Of a stretch of 64,000 nucleotides of DNA, positions 42,820 through 56,094 are shown one piece after another. The notes under the pieces were generated by a model. The model had not been told where the DNA came from. It searched no databases and worked only from the letters and a program-made list of their open reading frames with translations. The first letter of the stretch is position 1, and every line of letters starts with the position of its first letter. The position numbers and the translations under genes were made by a program. Source of the DNA: Zonotrichia leucophrys gambelii (lineage: Eukaryota > Chordata > Aves > Passeriformes > Passerellidae); the NCBI RefSeq assembly GCF_028769735.1, contig NC_088173.1, forward strand, positions 17,734,038 to 17,798,037. Direction: 5' to 3'.

Positions 42820-45800
42820 CCACCAGCACGCACAGGGGCCGCGGCCCTGAGGCCCCCGGGAGAGGTTTCATTGCTCTGCCCGTGTCAGATATCAGAGCAC
42901 AACCTTGTATTTAACATGAGTGCTAGGCTTCTGGACTTCATCTCCTAATGAGGCACAGGCTGGCCTTGGGGGACACCGAGGCATCAGATGTCCTGAGCGC
43001 TAGCTTGCAACCAGCAGCACTTCCTATGGGGAAGGCATGGGCCAGGAGTCTGCAGGAGGTGACACTAGCTCTGGCCACAGCAATCAAACATCAAAATGTC
43101 AGATACAACAAGTTTGGACTTCTTTTGGTTCTGTTTGGTTGAACTGGATTTTGTTCATATGTGATTGATGCATTGTCACTTCCTGCATCTCCATGATTGC
43201 TCCTTCAGCTGTGGAGCATGGCTTGCACCTTCCTCAAGTATAATGCAAAATCTCATGTAAGCTTTTCATACAGCAGCTTCATCTGAATTAAACATGGCAG
43301 GCCAGAGGGTATGCAGTATGCATCCTTGTTTCTCTTAGTAGACTGAAAAGAGAACTACAAAGAAAAAAAAGGGGGGGGGGAAGGAAAAAAAGAGAGAAAA
43401 AATTTTGAAAATCTCTGGAAATATAAAGGAAGAAGTCAAATTTCAAAACCTCACAGGAAGCCAAATTTTCCAGGCACAAGAGAAGTGACATTATCCAAAC
43501 AAAACCCTAACCCAGCATGGAAATGTGATGAAGAGTAAGGCTGGTATTTTCAGTAAAGTTATAGACATATATGTAAATACAATCAAATTGGGAACACATT
43601 CTAGGGATTAAAGAGATCTGTGTAGCACTAGAAGAAAGGAGCAGCAGATGTAACTGCTAACAACAAAAGAAGTGATTTCTGGCTAAAGCTCAAGATTTTC
43701 TTGCACCCAAGCCCATTGTTGCAAAGGAATCTGGACACAGTAAATAATTTGTAGTGACTTGTAGATCCAGCTTCTTTTTATTTTTATTTGTGAACTAGCT
43801 ACCATTTACCAACATGCTGACTTTTATAAATGAGCTTCTTCAGAACTGTTCAGCAAACATGTAATGCAGATGGATTCCTATCTAGGCAGTGTCACTGCTC
43901 CCTCAAATTGAGCTGCTGCAGTGGCTGTGAGGTGGGCAGTGACCAACAAGCACTGATGACTGAAGATGAACAAAAAAATCAGTGTCCTGAACAGCAGATT
44001 GCCAGCAGGAGAGAGGCATGATGCTGATGTTCAGGCTTTAGAGAGGTCCCAGGCATCATGTTTCATTAGCCTTTCTTGATGAAGGAGGGAGGGTACACTT
44101 TGTGGAGTAATGACCCACTTAGTGGGAAACAAGGCCCTTCAGGATAATCCAAATCTGATTTCAATTTCTTGGTGTCTATAGAGAGACATCTCTGGACATC
44201 TTAACAGTAGGTATTAAGCAAGCTATCAAAACTGGACTGTACAATTATGAGATTTTTCAGGGTCAAGATATGCACTAAATAAGTCACCTCAATTTCCACA
44301 CATAGTTGAGAGCATCCTGAACACACAAGAGGAGTGCTCAGCCAAAATTAAACTGAAAATAAGGTCCACCTTGACAAGCCTCTTACTTCTACTGGTCACC
44401 TGAAAAATATCAATAGTATAACATTATCAATTTAGCACTCCTGTCTGTGTGTTGTGCAGACCTGAATCTTGATGAGATAGGGAAGCCCACAGAAATGTTT
44501 TATTCAGCATTCACATATACTTCCCAGGTTTTCATGGCAAAGAATGCAGCCTATAAGTAAATAAATATTAGGAAAGCAAATGCAGATGACAAGGCCTTAC
44601 TGCCTGCAACAAGAGGATTCTTCTCTCATTCAGTGGTGCAGTGAAAGACAGAAAGGGCTACCATGTGGTTTCAGTAGGAGGCAAAGAATCAAGCATCTTT
44701 TGACCATTATTATCATTTTTAAGGGGCTGACAGCAGCAGATCTTCTAGATCTGGAAGGAAAGGAGCTATAGGGTGGTAACAAAGTGTAATTTCTCTGTTT
44801 CCCAAGATGTTCCAAGCTGATGCTGTAGCAGAGCAAAGCCATGTGCGGGGCCTGCCCTGTGCTGGGTGTCACTCTGGCAGCCTGGCCACTCGGTGCTGTC
44901 CCAGCCCTATGAGATCACCACCATGGGGACATGGGCCCACCAAGCCATGGCTCATCATCTTTACACTGAGGATGGCAGTAGATTAAACAATGAAAAAGTA
45001 AGGCAAATTTTTCTATTTGTTATTCAGACTGAATAATAAATTGACAAAGAACAGCCTTATTTTTGCAAGATCCTGTTCTGTCAAACAAAAAGGGAGCAGC
45101 TGAAGCAACTTATATATATATATATTTGCACTGCTTTTTTTTAAAGTCCTAAGGTCTGCATTCAAGCATTGCTGTTGATGACCCAGCATGCTAAACACTT
45201 TTTAATATCTTATTGCAAAATCTTTTCAGCTTGTTTCAAAAAAATGAAAATCTGGTTTAATATAAGAAGCCTGTAAAATTGCCAACTATAAAAGAACATC
45301 ATACTCACGCTTTATTTTTTTAAATTATTTGAAATGTTTCTGAATTCCCAACATACTTATTGAGATCCATGGTTATGATCTAAGAGAAAAGATATGTTCA
45401 TTTAATTAAAGTAGCCTTTTACATTTTTAAAAAGTTACTTTTGAAACATTCATATTGCCATTTATGAGCTTTGGGAGTAGCAGAGGCTCTGGGGAGTGCT
45501 AATGACATACAGATAGCCATGTGTTTCTCTCACCTCCACTGTTTCCCTGGGACTGATTCTTTGCTGCTTGTGCCATGTGCAAAGCAGTAATAATCTTTGT
45601 CTGTTTAATGAAGCTGTCCAATCTTTGATTGCAAAGCACTTGATGTTATGTTGCAGATGGGAAATGGCAGCACAAAAGGTGAGCTGATTCATCCCATGGG
45701 TCAAGCTGGAGCCTAGTGGCAAAAGCTGGCTTGAGCAGTATCCTGTTGAGTGACCTGTGCTGCGACCAAAAGCCTGCCATCTGAAATTGCTGACTCCTAA

Positions 45801-48800
45801 ACAGCCCCTTGCTACTGCAAATGCAAAGGATGGAGAAACACGTTGGTTGGTTTCAGTGATTTATACTGCATCAGAAAGTAAGTCAGCCCCAGTGCGTAGT
45901 CAGCATAATTAAAGGAGAGCAGTGAGACACCAACTGGTGTTTAGTGAGAGTTCAGATTGGCAGTTTCAGCTCAGTTTCAAATAGACAACTGTCCAGAGCA
46001 GCACTCTGGTCACTCCTGGGGAGCTGTACAAATGCAGCCACAGCACCAGCCACCCACCCAGTCCCGTCAGCACCGAGTGCTCTTCCCTGGAATTCCATCT
46101 GATACCTACTACCTTGTCAGAGTACCTGGAAACATGAACACAAAATCCCAAACTGCACAACAAAATGGAGAAATTCATACAAGGGGATCTCTGGCTCTCA
46201 CCAGACAAATGGTGGAACGGTTTGATTTTCTTCCCTGCCTCAAAAGTGAAACCATGCTGGCCTCCCTCAGAGTCACAGATGTACTCACGAGGTCTAGCTC
46301 CGTGCCTAATTGCCAGAATGCTGGAATGATGGAGCCTATTTTTAAATAACTTCCCTTCCATCTTTGAAATCAAAGAGGGAGTATGTGATGTAAGGAGCAG
46401 CCTAGGTTCAGATAAAGTTTTAAAACTTATAGGAAGGAAGTAAAGCACAAGTAAAGGAAGAGAAGGATGGCCTAGGAGCCAAGATAAGGCTCATAAATTC
46501 CCCTGGCTAAAGGGCAGAGAGGATGCCGGAGTGTCATTCTTGTTCATGCTCTGGGTCACTAAATTTTGCCCTGCCAGGCTGGGTTGAACTCAGACTGACT
46601 ATGGCATAATTGGGATTGGTCCCTATTTTATTTTGTCTCAGCATCTGTGAAAAACTAGCCAAATCCTCATTATGTTGAAAGAAAATTTTCAGGAATGGGG
46701 GTGGAAATACAGTGAAAGTAAACAAAAAACTTTCACTGGAACTGTCTGGGATGAGAACCACATCAGGGTCAAAGCTGGAGGATCCAAGATTGTATCTGCA
46801 ATGTCTTGTTCTCTAGAGGCTTGACCCATGCAGGCCTGTGACAGCTGGAGCAGACCCATCCTCCTTCGCAGTGCAGGGAGATCAGCACACCTGGGCATCA
46901 GCATGGATGCAGGAGCATGGGTGCAGGGATGCAGGCTCCCCCTGCAGCAGGACCAAGGTGCAGGCTGTGGGCAGTGTGTGCAGAGCCACAGGCACAGAGC
47001 CGCCTTTGCTCCTCACACCTGAGCTGCACCGCCACCCCCAGGAGGTGCCACTCCTCCAAAAAGGCTGGGTTTGTAGCAGATTAATCCTTTTGGCTGTGGG
47101 GCACCCCAAATTTCACATCTTCAAATTCCAGGCGTTCTCTTTGTGCTTCCATGGTCTGCTACAATACGGTGCTGGTGAGAAAAAGCAAAACCAAGGCAGA
47201 AGCCTTCCTCAACCCATTATTCCTCTCTGTGACTGCTAACATTGCAACAGCTTGCAGGGAAAAAGCAAGGAATGCATCAGATGGAGGCCAAACATCAAGG
47301 TTAGGTTGAAAAGTTAGACAGCCTTTGACTGTAAACTGGTTTGCTTTCTCTCTACAGACTCTCTCCTATTCTAAATGCAGCACCTGGTGCAAGCCTGGCG
47401 TGCAGATGGCCCTGCCACGGTGCACACAGTACTCAGCCCTCCCAATCTGGCAGGCAGCTGTTTCACTTTCTTTTTGCCAGGCAGCCAGCTCAGGATTGTT
47501 TTTACTTTTCTTTCCCCTTTTCTACTCCCTCTGTACTCAGCCTTACCCTCCGCGATGTAAATTGGAAGAGCAGATGTATAATCTGGGAAATTTTCCACAT
47601 CCATCTTTTAAGTAGGAAGGTGGATAAGCTAACTCAGCTCTTTAAGGCCCCATTTCGGAAAAAGCACTTTAAGCACATGCTTAAGTCCTGTTGATTTAGG
47701 AAAGGCAAAAAAGGCTAGTGATTTCATAGGTCTTAAACACATGCTTATGTGTCCTTCCTGAAGAGCAATATGCACCTGAACAGTGGCCCAATTATGTCAG
47801 TGCAAAAGGCAAAAAAAAAGGTGTTCACTGTAAAATACACAAGCCAAGTAATGTCCTAGTTTAGCTCTTTACAATGGTAACAGTTTCATTGACTTTTTGA
47901 GGTCAAAGACATGTGTTGACTCCAGAGTCTTGTTAGTTTTGAGGAGCTCAAATTTATAAGAAAATATTTAAAACCTGTTCGCCCCCAAATCCTTCAAACC
48001 TCTCCTATGCCAATAAACTCTTGCTACCCTTATCCCTCAATAAAACTTTGTCAGAATTACTGGACCAGGCGCATTCAGATTTTAGGAAGGAGAAAATGAA
48101 AGTAGATAAAGATTCCTCACTAGGAAATTTCCCACAGATGCTGAGATTAAATCTTTGCCTCAGCTGCTACAATACCACAGAGACATGTGGTACAGCACAG
48201 GCAATTTCTCTGGCCAGTCAATCAGGCTTGGAAATGGGCAACAAACTGGTGTGAGCTGCTCCCTGGAGGACTGAGTGAGCTGCATGCAGAGCAATGGTTG
48301 TCCTCTCCCACACATATTTTTGCACATTTTCCCCTCCCTCCCTCCCAGCCCCTGCATACAGCCTTGCAATCCTCTCCCCAGCAAACCCATTCCTACTGTT
48401 CCTCTGCACTAACAGAGGACGAGACCCTTTTTCTCTGGTGTCACCCTGAGGGTCTGGAGTCACCTTTCTGCCCCCAGCTGTCTCTGCTCACAACTTCTCA
48501 TCCTGTTATCAATGACCAAGAGCACCCTGCAGGCTGCCCTGCCTGGAAACACCTCTCAGTGCCCCACAGGGAATGCAAGGTGGGAAAGTGCCCCATCCCA
48601 AGTCCCTTTCCCCAGGCTCCCCCAGCCCTGTCTCTAACTGTCTCCTTTGCCCTGCTGCCCACTGAGCTCCAGGCCAGCTCTGGTGGCACAGGGTGAGCCC
48701 TGCATCTGCACCAGCTGCTCTTAGTGACACAGGCAGAAATCTCACCTGGGTATTCCTGAATGTGGTGTTCCCAAATGCCTGGAAACAAAGCAAAGAAGAG

Positions 48801-51800
48801 AAGCAGAGCTGGCTCCTGTGAAGCACAGCTAACTCCTGGACAATCACTGCTGCCATTTTCAGGGCCCTCTCCCCACGGAAGCAGACTTCCAGCCTTCATG
48901 AGACTTGTGCCACTGATCAACAAGCACAGAGATACAAGTAAAGAGATTTGGTTTTTGTCAGAAGCCTATTGGCTCATAATTTCTGCCAAGAGGTTGCTGT
49001 GCAGGTTTCTGTTTGACTTTTGCTTGTTTTATACTGTCTTTCAGGAAGATGTGAGGAAAGCAGAGAGCCAAGGCTCTCCTGCACAGTCCTGATGCACTGA
49101 ACACAGGTATCAATAGGCACAAGTCAAACCAAGGTAGGAAGAAGAAACTTGGCTGGAGAAATTAGTTCAGAGGCAGTTTTACTTTGTTTTTTTTCCCTTA
49201 ATCATAGTCTGTGGCAGATTATTAGAGATCATCTTTCGCTGCAGCTGCCTATATTGTACTTGACCTATGCAGTAAGAATTTGGTCCCCAAGCCTGGAAGT
49301 TAGGCACCCTTGCCTAGCTCTGATTTCTCTTAAACAATTTTAATTAAACAAGGAAAGAAAAAAGTGAACTGACAGTTTTGAATAATGAAGTGGAAATGGG
49401 TTATGAATACAATAAGAACTAATTAAACCGTGACGGTAGAAACACGCTGATTTTTTTGGTCAGACTTTTAAATGAAATACATGTGCATTTAGGAGGGTTT
49501 TAAATCTGCTACACACACTTTCCTTTGCAGCACAACTCATGACAGCTGTTAGTCACATCACTTAATGCACTACTGCATCAGGCTTCAGACACCAGTGGAC
49601 AGAGCAGGATAGGAACCTGTATGGGAGGAATCATCCATAGGGAATCATCCATAGGAATCATGCTGGAGAAGTAAGTTTTACCTTCTGTCAGAGATGTGCT
49701 TGCACACGTGTGCACTGAATCTGTGGCACAGCAAGTACCGTGCAGCCAAATCATTCCCAAATGCTAAGATGCTTCAGCCTGTTCTAATAAAAATATCTGT
49801 ATTTCTCTGGCATGTTACTACTGAAGATGTGCAAATAACAATAGCAATGTATTGCGCCGCAACAAAAATGAAATCGCCGGCAAGGGACCATCCCACAGAC
49901 CACCTGCAGATTATATATCATTTCTTTTCAGGAAAGTTGGAGCAGAGGGGAAAGGGGATTATTTAATTCCACAGAAACTGAGGGCAGCAAGCTGAAAATG
50001 ATACAGGAAATATTCATTCCTCATTCCCAAAGGGAGGAGCAAGGGTCAGCTCAGAAAATTAAAAGGCTTTACTGAAGATTTTCCTGGAAGAATTCCTCCA
50101 CAGGCTCCTTAGTGCTGGTTTTGAGGTAAAGAACAGTAGGAGCACCAAAATAAGTGACCAAGACAGTAGCTGACCAAATATCCTCTGCCTCCCCTACCCA
50201 GCACTGTGAATTCCATCCTGTATGAATCTGCACTCACAAACTCCCATTCACGTGTACATGGATGGCTGAGCATGGCCAAAATATTCCTGAGGACTGGCTG
50301 CCTGCCTCCAAGCTTGAGACTGACTTCAGACTTCCCAGATTCTTCAAAGCATCCCTCCAATTCCCTCACCCAGTGCTTGCTGCTTGTCCACACTGTGTTC
50401 GAGTTTATCATCTCCAGCAGCAAACGTCCCTGAGCTAGAAGGCCTGGTAACACCCAAAGAAACCATCCTTTTCCAATTGTCTTATGGAGAGGATTGTGTG
50501 GTGTGGTTGCTGAGGACACTGTCAGGGGCCAGCAGTATATCTGAGAATGAATCACTTCATACATTCCTTGCTTCTTACACATTTCCCTAAATAAGAGCCA
50601 AGGACACGGGAGGCAGAGGTAGGGGGGTCTGTGACCTGAGCCACCTCGATGAGAGCAGTGGGCTGCACCTGATCCCTGGCAAGTGCCTTGGAGCCTCTTC
50701 TCCAATCTTCTCCCTGCACCTTTGCTCAGAGGGATTCACATCCAAGAAGAAACCTTGGAAGGCCCTTTGATAACTTGCATTCAGAGTGCCACAAAATTAT
50801 TTGGCCCATCTATGCAAAAAATGTCTTTTTCCTCAAAATGGAAGGGCTGTATTTTTCGTGGAGCTCACTTGTGCACAGAAAGTCTCATTTATGAACCTAC
50901 TACATGCAGTGAAAATGTGCCCTTTTTGTGAATAAAGCTCCAACTGTCTGCTAACAGTGCTAACACACTGACATCATTCTGCAAACATTTTCACGTAATA
51001 CAGTCTCTGACAAGCTTTGTTTCCACTCGGGTCAAATTACTTGGAAAAATCACACTTTTCCCATTAAAGAATCATTTTCTCTTTAAGCAGTTTCCAGTGT
51101 ACTCCACCCCACCAACTTCCAGTTGGAGCTGGCTCACTTTTCTTGGCCCAGCCCAATGGCCAGAGCCCAGGCAGCTCTCAGTGCCAGGTCAGGTGGGAGC
51201 CAGGCAGATGCACTCTGTTCAAACATTAATCAAGATTACAATTGCTTAAACAATTTCAATTCCAACCACAGTCTCCTGCCAACAGAGGTCAGAAAGCTCT
51301 GCACCTTGGTGAACAAGTAATTTGTGGAGACTTACAAAGCAACACTTTTACTTCCTGCATTTACTCATATATTTAAAATCAGGTGAGTCTTGCAAAAGGG
51401 TTATTTGAACAAGTAAAACCATCCTAAGATACCAAGTAAGGTCCATCTTTGCTAGTACACTCTAGGTACTTCATATTTGCTAACAGCACAAACCCACTTC
51501 ACAGAGACCAGTTTGTGACACAAATAAACCGAGAGGAACAATTTTGCCTCCAGTAGAAAGTTGTCACAAATATAAGTGGACTGGCAGTGGAGGCTTGATG
51601 CGTGCTTTAAAGATGAAGAGTTAAGCTAACTTGTTGCCATGTAAATGATCCATTGGTATATTTTCAGAAAAAGTGAAAGCTCTTTTTTGTGGCTGCGAAC
51701 TGAACTGCACACTAGGCTGCAAAATGGAGCTACAGGAACAAATCAGCTTATTTCTGTACATGTCTACTTGAGAGTAGCTAGAAATTCAGAGCTGGAAATC

Positions 51801-54800
51801 AAGTTCAATTCTCATTTTGATCAAGTCTGTCCAAATTTTGGGAAGGCAACTTGGCCAAAAACATCTCTGCTCAAAAAAATTCTGTGGGTAAGAATTTAGT
51901 CTTTGTACATTATCTTCTCTGCAGGAGAAAACTTGGTTTCAAAAATTTTGGCTTGATTACTTTTGGTGTAGCTAATGACCTCTGCATCACTTCCTTTCTG
52001 AGATTTTCAAATTTTCACTCTGACACCTTTATACTTGATTCACTTCCTAAATTACTGAGTAATGTTAAAGTCTTCTGCAAGTGAAAAGGCAAAGTTTAAC
52101 CACTGTCCACATGCAAATGTGTGTCTTTCAAAAAGCTGTAAATGTGGACGCTTCAGTCTCACAAAGATATATTTTGCTCCTAGAAATAATTTGCTTCTAT
52201 TGACTGTTACAATCTGAAAGATTTTTTTTAACACCATAATACAGTACATATTTTCATAGGGGTTTTGCCAGCTTAAAAATTTATTTATTTGTATTACTTT
52301 TGTAGAAAGCAGGTAATTTTGCTCTCCCCACTCTACAGATGGGAAAATGCAGCACAGATACTGTGAAGTGGTCATGCACTGGACAGATGGTGAGGCAGGG
52401 AGAGAACTCCTGCCTTCAGAAGCTGAGTATGATGCTTCAACATAAACCAAGCAAAGTTGTTCTGCCTAATATTTTTATAGGTCTGATGACAATGTGAATG
52501 GAGTTGAGATCCCTTATAAATAATTTCTGTAGTCCATGCATCCTATCAAGTGGGAAGAAACACCAATTCATAAAATTCTTCAAGCAAGAAAAATTGCACT
52601 GTAGTAAGAGGTATATACAATTCTAACAAATTTTTTTACTTTGTCTCCATTCCTTTCTGCACAATATTTGTATTTGCATTGCTACTCATATATCATTGTT
52701 CTAAATATCCTTTGGGTGAATAGGTATGTACTTTCTCTGTTTGCTTTTGTTACCAATGCATAGAAGTTGGAATGTGCTTCTTTACCTAGAAAAAAATATT
52801 GTTATAGGTTGCTTCTATGCAAAGGTTGTTACTATGCTAAAATATGTTTTATTTCAATAAAAATTGTCTATGAATATGGATGCAATGCTTGCTGCATAGA
52901 CACATAACTTGCTTCCCTTAAGGAAAAACAGAAGTCACACAGCAGGGATGAATGACATAGATACTGCACAGAAGCACAGGGGAAAGAACCAGAATCATCC
53001 TATATTTATTTGTAATGAAAGAATCAATACATGTTTTAAATTATTTGGGTTACACAGAGGCAGGCGGATAGGAAGAGAAGAAAGAGAGGTGGGAGAGAAC
53101 AAGGCAGGAAAGAGGGAAGGAAGAAGGAGGGGGAAAGGAGGATGGAAAGAGGGAAGGATTTAAAGTTAGCCACTAAATCTGATCAAGGGGCTGGCTTTCT
53201 GGGATGCACAGCAGAGATCTAAGGAGACATGAGGAATGTGGCTTTGCTGTGGTGTTAAATAGCTTCCAGAACTGACCCTTGTCAAGCAGCCACAAGCATG
53301 GGCAGAGCCGGCGTGCAGCTTCCTGCACACAGCTATGGAAACAGGCTGTGAGAACTCTGGGCTTGAAATGAAAAGCTCCTTGGGGCTGTCTAGCTGCCTT
53401 GTCATTGATGGGCATTTGATCTTGCATTTTCAGCCTACATCCAGGCTTGCAGTGAATCACATTGCTTTGCAGACAATCACAGATACTCACATGGTGCTTT
53501 GCTAGCACACATTGAGAAGACTTTAGTTAAGCAGCCCTGTTTAAACTGAGCAGCTGCTTCAGGATTAAATTCCCCATGGATTCCACACCCTTCAGTGTTA
53601 TCATAAGCATTTATGTTCAGCACAGCAAGCCAGGAAAAAAAAAGCACATGCAGATAAAGGTAATCAAATAAGGGTCCTTCCTCTTTGGATGCAAATCTCT
53701 ATCATCCATTTGTTCAAGCCCTTTTGAGAGAAATTAACCACTCCTTAAAAGTTCATATTTCTCTCAAATTGCTCTAAAGGGACTGTAAAAGGATAATTCA
53801 GAATAAGAAATTTACATTATAGGCGTCTATCACTGAATCAGTCCCAACAGAGGTAGCAAAGGTTGTGTTGATAATATTCTTTCTTGACTTAGCTGAGGAG
53901 ATGCTAGTTAATGCCTTGAAGGTCCTGGCTCCTTAAGCTTGCCCTCAACATGCTTATCATCCCCTGGCAGCAGGGAGTTCAGCTCAGAAATTCAGATCCT
54001 TTGCAGCAGCTTGTTTTTTCCAAATGTCCTGGTGTGAGCATGAGGTCTGGAAGTGGGCAGTACAGTCTGGTGTACCTGCAGCCTGACAGGGCCCATCCTC
54101 TTACAATGATCCCCAAACTCCAGGCTAATGGGACACTCGCCCAACTCTCAGACAAAACCCATCTGTTCTGCAGTTTGGGACACCAAACTTCTGCCCAAAG
54201 TGACAGGAGTGCACTGGCACCATCAGTCTGGTGGTAACCAAGGGGAAAGCCAGGTTCCTATCCAATGTAAAATAAATCCATATGCATTGTCACAGAGGGA
54301 AGGGATCAGTTTCCTCTCTTCCTCAACCCACAGCTGGACTAAAAATTAAGTTCCCATTTGCCTTTTCTCCCTAAGTCTCCTTGATGTGCTTGACATGCTG
54401 GGCTGCCCCCCTTCTCTGGCCTGGGTTCCTTGCAGGATGGGCATTGGGGCACCCAGCAGCACAGAGACTGGGATGGCTCCTCCCTGCCTGCCTGAGCCCC
54501 ATGGCAGGGTGACAATCAGGGGCTAAATAGGAGTCCTAGCCCAGGCCATGGTCTGAGCCAAAAGCAAACCAACACAAAATATCTCTGGGACAAATATTTC
54601 CATGTGCTGCTGACAGCCCTAGAGGATTTGAACCCTGGAGATGCAGCAAAGCTCCATGGGCCACAGCTTGTCCTTTGGCTGGCTGGGCTTGGCAGCAGCC
54701 CTGCAAGGCCACACGTGCACAAGTACTCTACCCAGCCTCAGAAATGTTTGGTTGGCTCTGTACCCTGCCAACTTTTGCTTTCAGACCCAGCTCCATCTTC

Positions 54801-55530
54801 CAGCAGAGACATATACAGCATCTTTCTGCTCTCAAGTGACATAACATACGGGTGCTCTTTCTTATCTTTCTTATCTGCTGTTGTGAGTACCAAAAAGCCT
54901 GTTCTTAGCCCTAAGCAAAATCTCCTGGCAATGCTCACAGGCTGGCTGGTGCATTTGGGTCACAGACTCTTTTCACCTACGGCTGCAGGACACACACAAA
55001 GTCCCCTGGGCTGTGTCAGGCTCAGGTGGTCCACTTCTAGTGAGGCTGCACCCAAATGCACCGAGTTCAGTCAGCCCCAGATTGTGCTGTGCTCAGGAGT
55101 ACGAGTCTTGCCTGAGTGTGCCCTCAGCAGACGCCAGAGTTAAAGGCATCCTCTCACCTCTGTACTGCAACCCTTCCAATATTTTAAGAAGAAACAGAAA
55201 TCCTTTCTTGGTAAAGAGCCCCAAAAAGGTGTGCAACATGATATGGTCCCATGTGAACAGGATTTCCTGCCTGACATTTGAACATTGCTTAAGAATTATC
55301 TAGCCTATTTTTCCTTCTAGCATGTAACATGAAGTTTTCCATTTGTTACTACTTACAAACAAGTATCATGACTAATTTGACAAATAACTCCAGATTGAAT
55401 ACCTCTGCTGGAATTTTTCTTTAAAGCCTACATCATTCTGGACTAGTTGTTGGAGAAGGAGAAACAACCTCCTTGACAACAGATAGAAAGGAGGTCTTAG
55501 TTCTCATTAGGAATTAAATAGATTTCTTCT
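42820..55530. other. CpG-poor gene desert, left of the solo LTR
   Basis: About 12.7 kb without a recognisable gene. Minor items: an A/G-rich patch with a G run at 43361-43410, a 14-bp direct duplication (GGAATCATCCATAG) at 49627-49654, and GA-rich sequence at 53058-53160. Open frames reach 198 codons (50109-50705, -) but have no familiar domain or flanking gene signals. Confidence 0.5.
53058..53160. repeat. GA-rich low-complexity tract
   Basis: Purine-rich run of GGAAGAGAAGAAAGAG and GGGAAGG-type units on the + strand, about 100 bases. Confidence 0.8.
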
Positions 55531-55535
55531 GTACC

Positions 55536-56089
55536 TGTATCATGGTTTAATCCTGGCTGGCAACCAAACCACTTGCCCACTGTCACCCTGCTGGAATAGG
55601 GGAGAGGTGAGAAGGATAAAAGTGAGAAAAGACAGTTTAATAAATAAAGCAAAAGCTGTGCAGACAAACAAAGCCAAACAAGGAATTTATTCACTCCTTC
55701 CCATGGGCAGGCAGGTGTTCAGCTCTGTCCAGCAAAGCCAGGCCCCATCACATGTAACAGTGGTTTGGGAAGACAAATGCAGTCACTGCAAATGTCCTCC
55801 CTTCCTCCTTCCCACAGCTTTTCTGCTGAGGCACTGCATGGTCTGGAATATCCTTTGGTCAGTGGGGATCAGCTGTTCCAGCTATGTCCCCTTGCAAGTC
55901 CTTGTGCACCCCCAACATCCTCACTGTCACGGTGTGCTGAGGAGCAGAAAAGGCCTTGACTGTGCAAGCCCTGCTCAACAACTAAAACATTGCTCTGTTA
56001 TCAACGCTCTTTCCAGGAAAAATCCTAAACATAGCCCTATACCAGCTACCATGAAGAAAATTAACTCTGTCCCCGTCAAAAGCAGCACA
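55536..56089 (-). mobile_element. Solo LTR of an avian endogenous retrovirus, degraded
   Basis: Read on the - strand this starts TGTGCTGCTTTTGACGGGG, continues through AGAGTTAATTTTCTTCATGG and CTATGTTTAGGATTTTTCC, and ends near CCATGATACA, so it has TG...CA termini. I recognise it from memory as an LTR family common in neoavian and passerine genomes. Length is about 554 bases. TTTATTTATTAAACTGTC at about 55632-55649 (complement) supplies the poly(A)-signal region. Where the family carries a TATA box, this copy reads AGAAAAG, so the promoter is decayed. No retroviral coding sequence or second LTR is nearby, hence a solo LTR. No clear target-site duplication was found (GTACC on the left, ACCCA on the right). 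Family name and class need a repeat library. Confidence 0.85.
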
Positions 56090-56094
56090 ACCCA

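Noticed and set aside
42195..42833. A 212-codon - strand frame with Ala-Val-Pro-Cys repeats
   Set aside because: Created by the 18-bp minisatellite, which leaves frames open on both strands.
50109..50705. A 198-codon open frame on the - strand in the gene desert
   Set aside because: No family resemblance; length is possible by chance in this composition.
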